Notes: generated from the letters alone by a model not told the origin. Shown: positions 10,402-20,047, numbered from the stretch's first letter. The stretch: 64,000 nucleotides of DNA from Paenibacillus tyrphae (GCF_027925525.1 NZ_BSDJ01000013.1:120078-184077); one strand, 5' to 3'. Numbers and translations: made by a program.

Positions 10402-13032
10402 ATGGCTCAAAGACCGATCGTAGCGTTTGCGGTATGTTGGGGGATAGGCTATGCCATTGCTGTGATCGTGCGGCTGCCATGGATGAATCTGTGGCTGGCT
10501 ATGGCTGCAGGAATGCTGTATTGCGCCGCGATGATCATGAGGCCAAAGGGGACCGTTTGGCTCCGTAGTCTGTTGATCGTCGCGGCTGCAGCGGGCGTAT
10601 ACGGCGACCATGATGCCCGAAACCGGAGCTTGGTCGAATTACAGACCGAAGAAGTAAGCAGCGTGCATTTTCAAGGGAGGATCGTGACGCCGGTTTCGGT
10701 AGATGGGGACCGCGTTTCCTTTCAAGCGGAAGCCGAGTCCATAGCGATTCCTGAGAATGGTGTACCGGAAAATGGCGGCAAAGGCGAGCGGATGCAATTT
10801 TCGATCCGTTTGCTTGCCCGGGAGGAGCAGGAGACGGCCAGACGTTGGGAGCGGGGCGACCGGATCGTGCTGGACGGAACGCTGCGCCGCCCGGCGGAAG
10901 CGCGTAACTTTGGCGGCTTCGATTACCGGAACTACTTGCGGCTGCAGCATATTCATTGGCAGATGACGGCAAAAGGGACAGCAGGACTCGTCGTGACGCC
11001 ACCGGAATCGGGGGAATGGGGCGGATGGCTTGCCATGCGCAGCATCGACCGCTTTCGGGACCGGCTGGCGGGGCAGGTAGACCAATTGTTTCCTCCGGAT
11101 CAAAGCGGCTTTATGAAAGGCATGCTGATCGGCCTGACGGATGAGATCGAACCGCAGCAATTCGAGCGGTTTTCCCGGCTGGGCTTGACCCATATTATCG
11201 CGATCTCCGGCTTGAATGTCGCTATTTTTCTGGCATGCTTGATCTGGCTGCTGCGCCGCTTCGGACTGACAAGGGAAACGTATCTGCTTACGGCACTTGC
11301 GCTCATGCCGCTGTATATCGTCGTCACCGGGGCTTCGCCTTCAATCGTCCGCGCCGGCCTGATGGCGATGATTGGCTTGTATGCCGCTTATCGGAACCGG
11401 CTCAAGGACGGGCTCCACATCGCGCTGATCGCGGGAGTTGGCATGCTCGTCTGGAATCCGTATTATTTGCTGGACGTCAGCTTCCAACTGTCGTTTCTGG
11501 TGACGCTCGGCCTCATTCTCGGCGTTCCGCAAATGAACAAGCTGCTACCAGTAAAGCATGTGAAGCTGAGAGACGCGCTTTCGATTACCCTAGTCGCACA
11601 GCTGATCTCGTTTCCGCTGTCGATTTATTATTTCAACCAATTTTCCCTAATGTCGTTTGTTGCCAATTTTGCGCTGGTTCCCGCATTTAGTGCATGGGTG
11701 ATGCCGGGCGGAACGGCGGCCATGCTGATTGGATTCGTCTGGGGGACCGGAGCGGGCTGGCTTGGGTGGCTGATTGCCAAGACGAACGAGCTTCTGTTTT
11801 ACGTGGTGGAACAAGCCAGCAAGCCGGATGCGGTTCAAACGATTTGGCCGACCCCTTCGCCGGTATGGATATTGGCTTATTACGGGCTATTGTGCGCGGT
11901 GCTTGTGCTGCTGCAGCCGTTCGCGGCCAAGGACGAAGGGGGTGCCCCGGAGCCGATGCTTTACGGGGTGAAAACGAATAAACTGCCGTTCCTAAACCGG
12001 CAAAAGATGAACCGTTACGTCCTGCTGCCCGCCAGTTTGCTCGGCTTTGCGGGACTTCTCTGGTACGGCTACGATCCCGAACGCGGAACAGCGGAGGGAC
12101 GCGTGCAGTTTTTGGATGTGGGACAGGGGGACAGTATCTTGATCCAGACGCTGCCGGGAGGCCATACGATCTTGGTGGACGGGGGCGGAACGGTTTCCTT
12201 CCGCAAACCGGGAGATGCGTGGAAGGAGCGGAGAGACCCTTATGAAGTGGGCCGGAAAATGCTCGTGCCGCTGCTCAAAAAACGCGGCGTGCAGCAAATC
12301 GACGAGCTTATTCTGACGCATCAGGATGCCGATCATTTCGGCGGCTTGCAGGCGGTGCTTGAGCACATTCCGGTGCGGCGGTTTTTGTTCAACGGGACGT
12401 TGAAGCCGCTGCCGGCCGTGAAAAAGCTGTTTCAAACCGCACTGGAGAAAGGAACGGAGCTGGTCGAGGTCGAGGCGGGGGATACGCTGCAAGTCGACGC
12501 CAGCACGGTTCTTCATTTTTTGTATCCGCTGCCGGAGGGAGAGCGGGAGGGCGTGCGTGTGGAGCAGGATCAAAACCCGAGCTCCGTCGTGTTTTTAATG
12601 GAGATGGCGGGCACCCGCTGGCTGTTCACAGGCGACATCGGACAGGCCGAGGAGCGAAAGCTGCTTGACCGCTGGTCTTCGGTATCACGAGGATTCGCTC
12701 AAGAAGAGGCGCTGGCTCCTGTCGCTCGTGAAGCAGCGTCGTCAGTTGGGGCGGCCGCACAGATGTTTGTAGCCTATAAACCCGTCGATGTGCTGAAGGT
12801 TGCTCATCATGGCAGCAAATCGTCTACAGCCGAAGAGTGGCTGAACGCTTGGCAGCCGAAGCACGCGGTCATCTCCGCTGGGGCGAACAACATTTACGGG
12901 CATCCGAACCGGCAGGTGCTTGAGCGGCTGACGTCGCACGGCATAAGCGTGCAGCGGACGGACAGGGACGGGGAGGTGCAGATGACCGTGCGGGGCGGAA
13001 AGATTTATACGCGAACGAAGCTCCGGCCTTAA
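10402..13032 (+). CDS. comEC: ComEC/Rec2 DNA-uptake channel
   Basis: An 876-aa polytopic membrane protein forming the channel through which single-stranded DNA enters during transformation. Two N-terminal membrane helices and an extracellular OB-like (DUF4131) region are followed by the Competence transmembrane domain (about residues 230-510, with GLTHIIAISGLNVAIF), more helices, and a C-terminal metallo-beta-lactamase domain whose metal motif HQDADH is at 640-645, with KVAHHGS near the end. An Ala/Glu-rich insert lies before KVAHHGS. Start ATG 10402 follows GGAGGAG; the frame is open upstream through the terminator but without a ribosome site. Confidence 0.95.
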   Translation: MAQRPIVAFAVCWGIGYAIAVIVRLPWMNLWLAMAAGMLYCAAMIMRPKGTVWLRSLLIVAAAAGVYGDHDARNRSLVELQTEEVSSVHFQGRIVTPVSVDGDRVSFQAEAESIAIPENGVPENGGKGERMQFSIRLLAREEQETARRWERGDRIVLDGTLRRPAEARNFGGFDYRNYLRLQHIHWQMTAKGTAGLVVTPPESGEWGGWLAMRSIDRFRDRLAGQVDQLFPPDQSGFMKGMLIGLTDEIEPQQFERFSRLGLTHIIAISGLNVAIFLACLIWLLRRFGLTRETYLLTALALMPLYIVVTGASPSIVRAGLMAMIGLYAAYRNRLKDGLHIALIAGVGMLVWNPYYLLDVSFQLSFLVTLGLILGVPQMNKLLPVKHVKLRDALSITLVAQLISFPLSIYYFNQFSLMSFVANFALVPAFSAWVMPGGTAAMLIGFVWGTGAGWLGWLIAKTNELLFYVVEQASKPDAVQTIWPTPSPVWILAYYGLLCAVLVLLQPFAAKDEGGAPEPMLYGVKTNKLPFLNRQKMNRYVLLPASLLGFAGLLWYGYDPERGTAEGRVQFLDVGQGDSILIQTLPGGHTILVDGGGTVSFRKPGDAWKERRDPYEVGRKMLVPLLKKRGVQQIDELILTHQDADHFGGLQAVLEHIPVRRFLFNGTLKPLPAVKKLFQTALEKGTELVEVEAGDTLQVDASTVLHFLYPLPEGEREGVRVEQDQNPSSVVFLMEMAGTRWLFTGDIGQAEERKLLDRWSSVSRGFAQEEALAPVAREAASSVGAAAQMFVAYKPVDVLKVAHHGSKSSTAEEWLNAWQPKHAVISAGANNIYGHPNRQVLERLTSHGISVQRTDRDGEVQMTVRGGKIYTRTKLRP

Positions 13033-13086
13033 AGGTATGGCGGTAACAGGAACAGGGGCGCCTACTGCACCCCATAATGCAGAGAA

Positions 13087-13122
13087 AGCCGCCTGGTCCA
13101 TGCGATGATGGGCCAAGCGGCT
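13087..13122. terminator. hairpin between convergent comEC and MATE gene
   Basis: AGCCGCCTGGTCCAT pairs with ATGGGCCAAGCGGCT (one mismatch, loop GCGATG). No good T run on either strand, so it is a weak or bidirectional terminator at best. Confidence 0.5.
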
Positions 13123-13161
13123 GTTACGAAGCGGAAATTAGGTAAAAATTAACAGTTTGTG

Positions 13162-14523
13162 TTAAGATGCAGCATTCACCGAAGTAACGGTGCGGGAGCG
13201 CCTGCGGATATAAGCATACACGGTCAGGACGACGATCAGCTCCGAAAGCGGGATGGCGAGCCAAATGCCGGTCGTTCCCATGACATGGGGCAGGGTAAAC
13301 AGGAGGGCGACCATGATCAACATTTCGCGCGCAATGGTAATCCAAGTCGCCATTTTGACTTGATCGGTCGATTGAAAGTACGTCATCATGACAAAGTTGA
13401 CGCCCATGAAGAGATAGCCGATGAAAAACAAACGAATGCCGGAAGCGGCCAGCTCCTGAACCTCCCGGGTAAATGAACCGAACAAGGAGACGATGCCGTC
13501 GGCCGTAAGCAAACCGATCAGAAACACGCCCAACCCGATGCTGATCGACGTTTTCACGGCGATGCGGACCGTTTCCCGCTCCCGGGCATGCTGCTTCGCA
13601 CCCCGATAGTAGCTGATCAACGGCTGAATGCCGGATCCCATGCCAATGAACAGCATCAGCACCACGCTGTGCACGTAATTCAGGATGGAGAAGGCCGATA
13701 CGCCTAACGTGCCCGCCCACCGGACCATAGCCATATTGTAGCCAGCCGTAAATACGGCGATACCCAATTCTGCGACGAAGCTCGGAAAGCCGATCGTGAA
13801 CGTGCTTTTGGCCAGCTTCCACGACAACCGCAGCTTGACGAAGCGGAGCGTGCTGTCCTTGCGCAGAAAATGCGTGAACAGCACGCACGCCCCGATGGCC
13901 GATGCGCCGATCAGCGCCCATGCGGACCCGGCTACGCCGAAGTCGAGGACAAACAACAGCACGTAATTTAGCCCGATATTGCAAACGGCTGTCACGAGCA
14001 GCGAAATCATCGCCAGATTCGGATTGGCATCGTTGCGGACAAAGATGCTGAATGCATTTTGCACGGTGACGACAAAGCCGAAGCTCAGCAGCACGGTCAT
14101 AAATTCCATCGCGTAAGGCATCGTTTCGTTATTGGCTCCGAGAAACACCGCCAGCTTTTCACGGAATAAATAAGCGATCCCCGCCAGCAAGAGCGTCAAG
14201 CTGAAAATGAGCGTAAGCGAATGAGTAAAAATCGAGCGTGCCTGTTCCGCATTTTTGGCGCCTAACGATCTGGAATACAATGCCGCGCCGCCGATGCCAA
14301 CCCACAGCGATATGGCAAAATAAATCGAAAATACTGGAAAGGCGACATTGACCCCCGCCAATGCCACCTCGCCGAGCCGCTGCCCGACGAAAATGCCGTC
14401 AATCACGACGTTAATGGACATCATAAACATACCGACAACCGACGGAACCAAATAACGGACGAATACTTTGCTTACGGAATCCGATTCCAGAGCTGTCAGC
14501 TTGCTGTTTTCAAGTTGCATCAT
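13162..14523 (-). CDS. MATE family efflux transporter
   Basis: A 453-aa polytopic membrane protein with two homologous bundles of about six helices, as in MATE (NorM/MepA-like) drug/Na+ antiporters. Segments such as IDGIFVGQRLGEVALAGVNVAFPV near the N-terminus and GMGSGIQPLISYYRGAKQ in the second half are typical. Starts ATGATG at 14523, 6 nt after the TetR-type gene, so the two form one operon. Closest family type is MepA, which exports cationic drugs and dyes; the substrate here is not known. Confidence 0.92.
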   Translation of the reverse strand: MMQLENSKLTALESDSVSKVFVRYLVPSVVGMFMMSINVVIDGIFVGQRLGEVALAGVNVAFPVFSIYFAISLWVGIGGAALYSRSLGAKNAEQARSIFTHSLTLIFSLTLLLAGIAYLFREKLAVFLGANNETMPYAMEFMTVLLSFGFVVTVQNAFSIFVRNDANPNLAMISLLVTAVCNIGLNYVLLFVLDFGVAGSAWALIGASAIGACVLFTHFLRKDSTLRFVKLRLSWKLAKSTFTIGFPSFVAELGIAVFTAGYNMAMVRWAGTLGVSAFSILNYVHSVVLMLFIGMGSGIQPLISYYRGAKQHARERETVRIAVKTSISIGLGVFLIGLLTADGIVSLFGSFTREVQELAASGIRLFFIGYLFMGVNFVMMTYFQSTDQVKMATWITIAREMLIMVALLFTLPHVMGTTGIWLAIPLSELIVVLTVYAYIRRRSRTVTSVNAAS

Positions 14524-14529
14524 ACACCT

Positions 14530-15132
14530 CTAACGATCTTCTTTAAGTATTCCTTTCCATAATAGGGAAAAGGTTGTTTCGGCCGCATGGATAAAATAAT
14601 CCGGGCTGCCGAATATCAGTTTGGCGGTCAAGCCTTCGTAAATCGTATGCACGGCGAGCGCGCCTTCCTTCGGATGGACCTGCGTGGTCGAATCGAGCTG
14701 AAAAGCAAGCTCCAGCAGATGAAGCAAATGATGCGAATACAATTCGTACATAGTAATGCATAGTTCCTGCAGTGGCTCGGGAGGCATGAACGCCATCAGA
14801 AACATCAGCTTCACATTCCGGTTGGTTGCGTATCGATCTTCCATCTCTTTAACGAAGGTGCGCAGCAGCGCCTGCAGCGGCTCTCCCTTATGCTCGTGAA
14901 AAAACGTGGTCAAGTAGGCAATTTCCTGCTTCGTTGCGTCCTCGTGGATTTCCACGACCAAATCTTTCTTGTTCTCAAAATGAGCGTACATCGACTGCTT
15001 TTTAATCCCTACCTCTTGGGCAATGTCCGCCAGCTTCGTGCCTTCGTAACCGTATTGCAGCAGATGCCCTATGGCGGCTTTCTTGATCTCTTCTCTTCGG
15101 CTCATCGTACCCACCTTGGCTTTATGACTCAT
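14530..15132 (-). CDS. TetR/AcrR family transcriptional regulator
   Basis: A 200-aa TetR-type repressor: N-terminal helix-turn-helix (EEIKKAAIGHLLQYGYEGTK then LADIAQEVGIKKQSMYAHFENKKDL) and a helical ligand-binding domain. First gene of an operon with the MATE pump, so it probably represses itself and the pump and is released by a pump substrate. The ATG at 15132 overlaps the palindromic operator; an in-frame ATG at 15105 with an AAGGTGGG site gives a shorter start (MSRREEIKKAA) that looks equally good. Confidence 0.9.
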   Translation of the reverse strand: MSHKAKVGTMSRREEIKKAAIGHLLQYGYEGTKLADIAQEVGIKKQSMYAHFENKKDLVVEIHEDATKQEIAYLTTFFHEHKGEPLQALLRTFVKEMEDRYATNRNVKLMFLMAFMPPEPLQELCITMYELYSHHLLHLLELAFQLDSTTQVHPKEGALAVHTIYEGLTAKLIFGSPDYFIHAAETTFSLLWKGILKEDR

Positions 15133-15155
15133 TTACCTTACCTTGGTCAGGTAAA
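15132..15155. promoter_or_regulatory. putative TetR-family operator
   Basis: A 24-bp near-perfect palindrome: arms TTTACCTTACC and GGTCAGGTAAA around a two-base centre, one mismatch. It covers the region just before the TetR start, immediately downstream of a likely minus-strand promoter (TTGAAA, then TAATAT near 15165-15171). This is the position expected for autorepression. Confidence 0.75.
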
Positions 15156-15343
15156 CATATCGGTAATATTATCACATAATCAGCTGTTTTCAAACAGGAA
15201 ACTTACTGCAGTCAGTTCATTATAAAAAACAAGTCTTGAAACTCGGTCCAGAGTTTGCTATATTTTTTGTTTGTGGGGCTTCTGCTTTTAACGGCCAGAG
15301 CCACCGCGGGTGGGTGAGGGTTAACTAGAACCGAGGATCGGTT

Positions 15344-16267
15344 ATGATATTTTCGCAGCGATTTAAAGCTAGCTTGTTGGTACTGACCGGCGCTGCATCG
15401 TACGGGATACTGTCCACTTGCGTCAAGCTGGCGTATAAGGACGGCTTTTCGCCTGCCGAAGTGACGGGTAGCCAAGTGATGTTCGGCTTTGTGGCTTTGT
15501 GGCTTCTGAGCATCCGTTGCTGGGGTTACATGAAGAAGATGCCGAGGATCGTCTTTCTGAAGCTGCTCGGCAGCGGGGTGTTTACGGGGCTTACCGGCGT
15601 GTTTTACTACTACGCCCTGCAAACGTTGAGCGCATCGTTCGCGGTGCTGCTGCTGTTCCAGTTCACTTGGATGGGGCTGCTCGCGGATTGGCTGCTGCAA
15701 AAAAAAGCGCCCAACCGTTTTCAGCTCATCGGCGTTGTCATCGTGCTGGCCGGCACGCTGTTCGCCTCCGGCTTTCTCGAAGGCAGCGTGCCTCAGCTCA
15801 GCTGGACCGGTATCGGTCTCGGGTTGCTTGCGGCCGCAAGCTATACGCTGACTGTCTATTTCAGCGGCAGGGTTGCGACAGACGTGCCTGCGATTTTGCG
15901 CAGCTCGTGGATGCTGACGGGAGCGGTCATCGTCGTGTCGCTTATTTATCCGCCGACGTTTCTGTGGAGCGGCGCGCTGACGAACGGCTTGTGGGGATGG
16001 GCGATCATTCTCAGCCTGTTCGGCATGATCCTTCCGCCATACTTGTATACCAAGGGTGCCCCGCACCTCAGTACCGGCGTAGCCTCCATCATCGGGGCGA
16101 TCGAGCTGCCCGTCGTCATTGTGTGCTCCAGCCTGCTGCTTCATGAGCGGACCGGCTTGCTCCAGTGGCTCGGCATCGGACTTATTTTTGCCGGCATCGT
16201 TGTATCCGAATGGAGAAGCAAGAACGCGAGCCAAAGCGAACGGCAGCAACGATTTGATGTAAATTAA
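15344..16267 (+). CDS. EamA/DMT superfamily transporter
   Basis: A 307-aa membrane protein with about ten helices in two EamA repeats (first half includes ASYGILSTCVKLAYKDGFSP; second begins around LGLLAAASYTLTVYFSG). The family exports or imports small metabolites such as amino acids; substrate unknown. It is divergent from the TetR/MATE operon. A GAGGAT site precedes ATG 15344. A strong terminator follows 1 nt after the stop region. Confidence 0.88.
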   Translation: MIFSQRFKASLLVLTGAASYGILSTCVKLAYKDGFSPAEVTGSQVMFGFVALWLLSIRCWGYMKKMPRIVFLKLLGSGVFTGLTGVFYYYALQTLSASFAVLLLFQFTWMGLLADWLLQKKAPNRFQLIGVVIVLAGTLFASGFLEGSVPQLSWTGIGLGLLAAASYTLTVYFSGRVATDVPAILRSSWMLTGAVIVVSLIYPPTFLWSGALTNGLWGWAIILSLFGMILPPYLYTKGAPHLSTGVASIIGAIELPVVIVCSSLLLHERTGLLQWLGIGLIFAGIVVSEWRSKNASQSERQQRFDVN

Positions 16268-16323
16268 AAAGAGGCATTCTTCCGAGTAGACGTGAATCTG
16301 CTTGGAAGAAGCCTCTTTTTTGT
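16268..16323. terminator. terminator after the EamA gene
   Basis: AAGAGGCATTCTTCCGAG pairs with CTTGGAAGAAGCCTCTT, followed by TTTTTT on the plus strand; on the minus strand the A-rich left flank gives a T run as well, so it can also end the converging nitronate monooxygenase gene. Confidence 0.85.
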
Positions 16324-16340
16324 ATGCCAGGGTACGATTT

Positions 16341-17423
16341 TTATTCTTTCCTGTATTGACTTAGCCGCTGCAGGGTACCGGCTGCTTCGCTCATCAATTC
16401 GCCGATCAGCTTGCTTGCGGATCGAGACCTATTCAAGCGCAGCGCTTGCCCGGCCCAGAGCGACATATACTGCGGGTTATTTTCGTTCGTCGCGGCCTTG
16501 CGAATGTCTTGCGTTAATTTATTTTGGATAGGGTACTCGGGAATGGGGCCCGAATATTGCTTCATATCCGAAATAAATTCATTTTTGATCCCACGGGCCG
16601 CTTTTCCCGAAAAAGCGACGGTCACCGTCGTATCCTCTTCACCGCTTTGAAGGATGGCCCGCTTATGCTGCTCGTGGGCGCCGCTTTCGTCGCAGGTCAG
16701 AAAAGCGGTACCCATCTGTACGCCGGAAGCGCCCAGCGCCAGGCTGGCGACGATTCCGCTGCCATCCATAATGCCTCCAGAGGCGATAACGGGAGTGCGG
16801 ACTTGGGCGACGATTTGAGGCACAAGCGCCATCGTTCCGACCAGTCCGTCCTCGTAACGGCCAAGGAACGTGCCGCGGTGTCCGCCGGCTTCACTGCCCT
16901 GGGCGACGATAAGGTCGATCCCCGCCGCTTCAAGCGCCAGCGCTTCGCGAACCGTGGTCGCGGTCCCGATGAGTTTAATGCCTTCGCTTTTCAGCTTGCC
17001 GATGTGCTCCGGCGAAGGAATGCCGAAGGTAAAGCTGAACACAGGCACACGTTCGTCCAGAATGACTTGAAGCTGCTCTTCGAATGTTTCTTGAAACTTA
17101 GCGGGCATAGTCCCCGGCGCAAGCTTAAACCGTTCCCGGTAACGGTTTAACCACTCGTTCATGCACGCTGCGGTCTCGCCAGGCGGACCGAACGATTCAG
17201 GGGTAAACAAATTGACGGCGAAAGGGCGCTCCGTCAGACGGCGGACGTCCTTGATGGCGCGTTTGATTTGTTCCGGCGAGAGATATCCGGCCCCAACCGT
17301 CCCCAGACCGCCGGCTTCCGACACGGCGGCTACGAGCTCTGGCGTCGTCGGCCCCCCGGCCATGCCGGCTTGTATGATGGGATAGGTACATCCGACGAGT
17401 TCTGTCATCGGGGTAGAAAACAT
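16341..17423 (-). CDS. nitronate monooxygenase family flavoprotein
   Basis: A 360-aa TIM-barrel FMN enzyme of the NMO/2-nitropropane dioxygenase family: IIQAGMAGGPTTPELVAAVSEAGGLGTVGAG at the N-terminus and the FMN phosphate segment GSEAGGHRGTF about mid-protein. Known members oxidise alkyl nitronates such as propionate 3-nitronate, or act as NAD(P)H:quinone reductases or enoyl reductases, so the reaction here is not fixed. GGAAGGAG site 10 nt before ATG. It lies downstream of the LysR gene on the same strand with a 113-nt gap. Confidence 0.9.
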   Translation of the reverse strand: MFSTPMTELVGCTYPIIQAGMAGGPTTPELVAAVSEAGGLGTVGAGYLSPEQIKRAIKDVRRLTERPFAVNLFTPESFGPPGETAACMNEWLNRYRERFKLAPGTMPAKFQETFEEQLQVILDERVPVFSFTFGIPSPEHIGKLKSEGIKLIGTATTVREALALEAAGIDLIVAQGSEAGGHRGTFLGRYEDGLVGTMALVPQIVAQVRTPVIASGGIMDGSGIVASLALGASGVQMGTAFLTCDESGAHEQHKRAILQSGEEDTTVTVAFSGKAARGIKNEFISDMKQYSGPIPEYPIQNKLTQDIRKAATNENNPQYMSLWAGQALRLNRSRSASKLIGELMSEAAGTLQRLSQYRKE

Positions 17424-17536
17424 GGTACAGCACTCCTTCCAATACTATGACGGCATATCCAAACCAGCTATGTTTTCATCATAAGCAATCCGCTTCATCA
17501 AGTAAAATCGCAATAGCAGATACCCTACATCTTAAT

Positions 17537-18439
17537 CTAAGATGGCTGGCTGGGGCCGCGCGGCACAAGGAAGCGGTTTTTGATCTCATGGAGAAACACC
17601 TTGTAGGCTTGCGTCAAATAGGCGTCTTTCCGGCGAATAAATACCGTTTGAACCTGTCCGTACCGCTCTGGGATCGGAAAGGATCGGACGAGGCTTTCCT
17701 TGGTATTGCTACGCACGATCGATTCGGGAAGCAGCGAGACGCCAAGTCCGGCGGCAACGCAGCCGATAATCGTTTCCAAGGTGCCGAACTCCATAACTTT
17801 GACGGGCATGACGCCTTCCTCTTGAAGCCAGCCAAGCAGCTTGGCCCGGTAGGAGCAGCCGGAACGAAATACGAGAACGGTACGGCCCGTCAATTCCTTG
17901 GGAAAATCAAGACGCGGATGCAATGCGTCCGTGACAAGGACAAGCTCTTCCTCGAAGACGGAATCCTGCATCAGCTCCGGATGTTCCACGGGTCCCATGA
18001 CAAACGCTCCGTCCAAGCTGTAATCGAGCACCGCCTGAATCAATTGCTGCGACGGTCCCGTCACGAAAGACAAATCGACCTCCGGGCACATCCGGTGATA
18101 GTCTGCAAGCAGGTGGGGGAGCCGCACGGCGGCGGTCGTTTCCATCGACCCGATCGACAACGGCCCGGTCGGCGTCGACGCATCTTGAACCGCTTTGCGC
18201 GCCTCTTCCAATAAACGCAGTACTTTGTCGGCGTACTCAAGCAGCGTTTTGCCGGCAGAAGTCAGCGTAATGCCCCGGTTATGCCGGTAAAAGAGCGGGG
18301 CGCCAAGCTCTTTTTCGAGCTGCTTGATTTTCGTGGTGACGTTGGATTGCGCGTAATTTAGCAGCTGCGCGGCTTTGGAGACGCTGCCGCTCCGCGCGGC
18401 GGCTTGAAATACTTGAAGAGCTGCGGTATCCAGCGGCAT
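17537..18439 (-). CDS. LysR family transcriptional regulator
   Basis: A 300-aa LysR-type regulator: N-terminal winged HTH (ALQVFQAAARSGSVSKAAQL, YAQSNVTTKIKQLEKELGAPLF) and a periplasmic-binding-like effector domain. An AAAGGAGG site precedes ATG. Divergent from the MFS gene with a 132-bp shared promoter region, the classic arrangement for a LysR activator and its target; the nitronate monooxygenase gene downstream may also be under it. Confidence 0.93.
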   Translation of the reverse strand: MPLDTAALQVFQAAARSGSVSKAAQLLNYAQSNVTTKIKQLEKELGAPLFYRHNRGITLTSAGKTLLEYADKVLRLLEEARKAVQDASTPTGPLSIGSMETTAAVRLPHLLADYHRMCPEVDLSFVTGPSQQLIQAVLDYSLDGAFVMGPVEHPELMQDSVFEEELVLVTDALHPRLDFPKELTGRTVLVFRSGCSYRAKLLGWLQEEGVMPVKVMEFGTLETIIGCVAAGLGVSLLPESIVRSNTKESLVRSFPIPERYGQVQTVFIRRKDAYLTQAYKVFLHEIKNRFLVPRGPSQPS

Positions 18440-18468
18440 GATCGGTGCCTCCTTTGGTATATGAAAAA

Positions 18469-18491
18469 ATGATACATAATATCAAAATCAT
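18469..18491. promoter_or_regulatory. candidate LysR-type operator
   Basis: Inverted repeat ATGAT-N13-ATCAT in the LysR/MFS intergenic region, with a second small palindrome TGATATCA at 18502-18509. Fits the loose T-N11-A type dyad of LysR regulators and lies between the two divergent starts. Confidence 0.5.
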
Positions 18492-18571
18492 TTTATTTAC
18501 ATGATATCAGGTTGCATCTATGATAGACAAGACAATAACGTTTTGTTGAACGAGACAGCGGAGGGATCAGG

Positions 18572-19795
18572 ATGAACGAGCAAAAAAAGCGTTCGCTATT
18601 ATTGGTCGGCGGGGGAATCGCTTCTCTTTTTATCGCAATGGGGGTCGGGCGGTTCGCATATACGCCGATTCTTCCGCTGATGCTGAAGCAGCAGCTGTTT
18701 TCCGAGGCGGGCGCCGGTGCGCTGGCGTCGTCGAATTATGCGGGTTATTTGGCCGGTGCGATTATGACTGCTTTGAAGGCTCGGAAGGAGAGCAGATTGA
18801 GCCGGCTGAAGCTGGCGCTTATCGTCAGCGTGGCGACGACGGCATGGATGGGGATCGCGGACAGCTATGCGCTTTGGTTCGTGCTGCGCTTCGTCTCCGG
18901 CTTCGCAAGCGCCGTAATCTTCGTTTACGTGTCCGGATTGGTCATGGACGGCTTGGCGGGGCTGTCGAAGCCTCATCATGCGGTGGGGCTCTTTTACAGT
19001 GGCGTCGGCCTCGGCATAACCTCGACCGGCTTTGCGGTCCCTTGGCTGCATGAGCAGTACGGCTGGCGCGGCACGTGGCTTGGCATGGCGCTTATATGCG
19101 CCGTTTTGCTGGCGCTGGCGTGGACGAAGCTTCGGGAACCGGCGGGTTCAGCGGCGGCCGGGGCCCGCGTAGGTTCATCCGTCCCCGAGGACCGCGGTTC
19201 GCTGACAAGCTTCAAAATACGGCTGCTGATCGTCTACGGACTGGAAGGGCTCGGCTACATCGTGACCGGTACGTTTCTGGTCGCTTACGTGCAGCAGCTT
19301 CCGGCGATGCAGTCTTTTTCAGCCTGGAGCTGGATTTTGACCGGTGCGACGGCCGTTCCTTCCTGCTGGCTGTGGTCCCTGCTCGCGGGCCGGGTCGGCA
19401 GCAGGGCGGCTTTATTCGCGGCCATGGCGCTCCAAGCGGTCGGGATCGCGCTTCCCGTCATTTATCCGGCCTGGCCGGGCGTACTTGCGGGGGCCGTGTT
19501 GTTCGGCTTTACGTTCATGGGCGTCACGACGCTGACTATTTCGTGGACGCGGCAGCGGATGCCGGCCGATTCCGGAACATTTGTCGGCGTCCTCACCGCC
19601 GTTTACGGCACCGGGCAGGTGGCCGGTCCGATCGCCGCAGGCTGGATGGTGTCGGGCAGCGGGCACTACCAAGGGGCGTTAATCGGCGCAGCCTCGATCG
19701 TGTGCGCCGGGGCGCTCGCTACGATTTTTCCGGCCGGACGTAAGGGGAAGGGCGCTTTAACAAAGACGGCCCGAACATCGGCAGTCAAACGGTGA
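18572..19795 (+). CDS. MFS transporter, YbfB/YjiJ type
   Basis: A 407-aa, 12-helix major facilitator protein. The N-terminal GIASLFIAMGVGRFAYTPILPLML is typical of the YbfB/YjiJ group (MFS_1_like). A cytoplasmic loop of about 25 residues rich in Ala/Gly/Arg separates the two six-helix halves (about residues 190-210). Likely exporter; substrate unknown. GGAGGGAT site before ATG. Divergent from the LysR gene. Confidence 0.88.
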   Translation: MNEQKKRSLLLVGGGIASLFIAMGVGRFAYTPILPLMLKQQLFSEAGAGALASSNYAGYLAGAIMTALKARKESRLSRLKLALIVSVATTAWMGIADSYALWFVLRFVSGFASAVIFVYVSGLVMDGLAGLSKPHHAVGLFYSGVGLGITSTGFAVPWLHEQYGWRGTWLGMALICAVLLALAWTKLREPAGSAAAGARVGSSVPEDRGSLTSFKIRLLIVYGLEGLGYIVTGTFLVAYVQQLPAMQSFSAWSWILTGATAVPSCWLWSLLAGRVGSRAALFAAMALQAVGIALPVIYPAWPGVLAGAVLFGFTFMGVTTLTISWTRQRMPADSGTFVGVLTAVYGTGQVAGPIAAGWMVSGSGHYQGALIGAASIVCAGALATIFPAGRKGKGALTKTARTSAVKR

Positions 19796-19843
19796 AATAG
19801 ACCGCGGGCAAGGCAACGCGTTTGCTTTATACTTGAACTCATC

Positions 19844-19925
19844 ATCGGATTCTCAGCGAATCCCCGAGTACGAGACTCTTAACGGGTATCGTCAGCCGGG
19901 AGCCGCGGGGAATCCGATCTTTTTT
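19844..19925 (+). terminator. terminator-like structured region after the MFS gene
   Basis: ATCGGATTC (19844-19852) pairs perfectly with GAATCCGAT (19910-19918), followed by TTTTTT (19920-19925). An alternative pairing, GAATCCCC (19858-19865) with GGGGAATC (19907-19914), uses the same 3' arm. The 54-nt apical region is long for a simple terminator. The whole gap 19796-20102 otherwise holds only the promoter of the next operon. Confidence 0.55.
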
Positions 19926-20047
19926 GCCACGAAACAAAAAAGCCCCGTACACGTATAATTGAACGACATGAGTCGGGTGTTCAATCCTGACAAATTCTAT
20001 ATACCTTGAAGTCAAAATTTGATATGCTGATAGAGTTGTGTTCCGGG

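Noticed and set aside
19796..20047. Cyclic-di-AMP (ydaO-type) riboswitch
   Set aside because: The GGGGAA and GAATC stretches suggested it, but the conserved core and order are missing.
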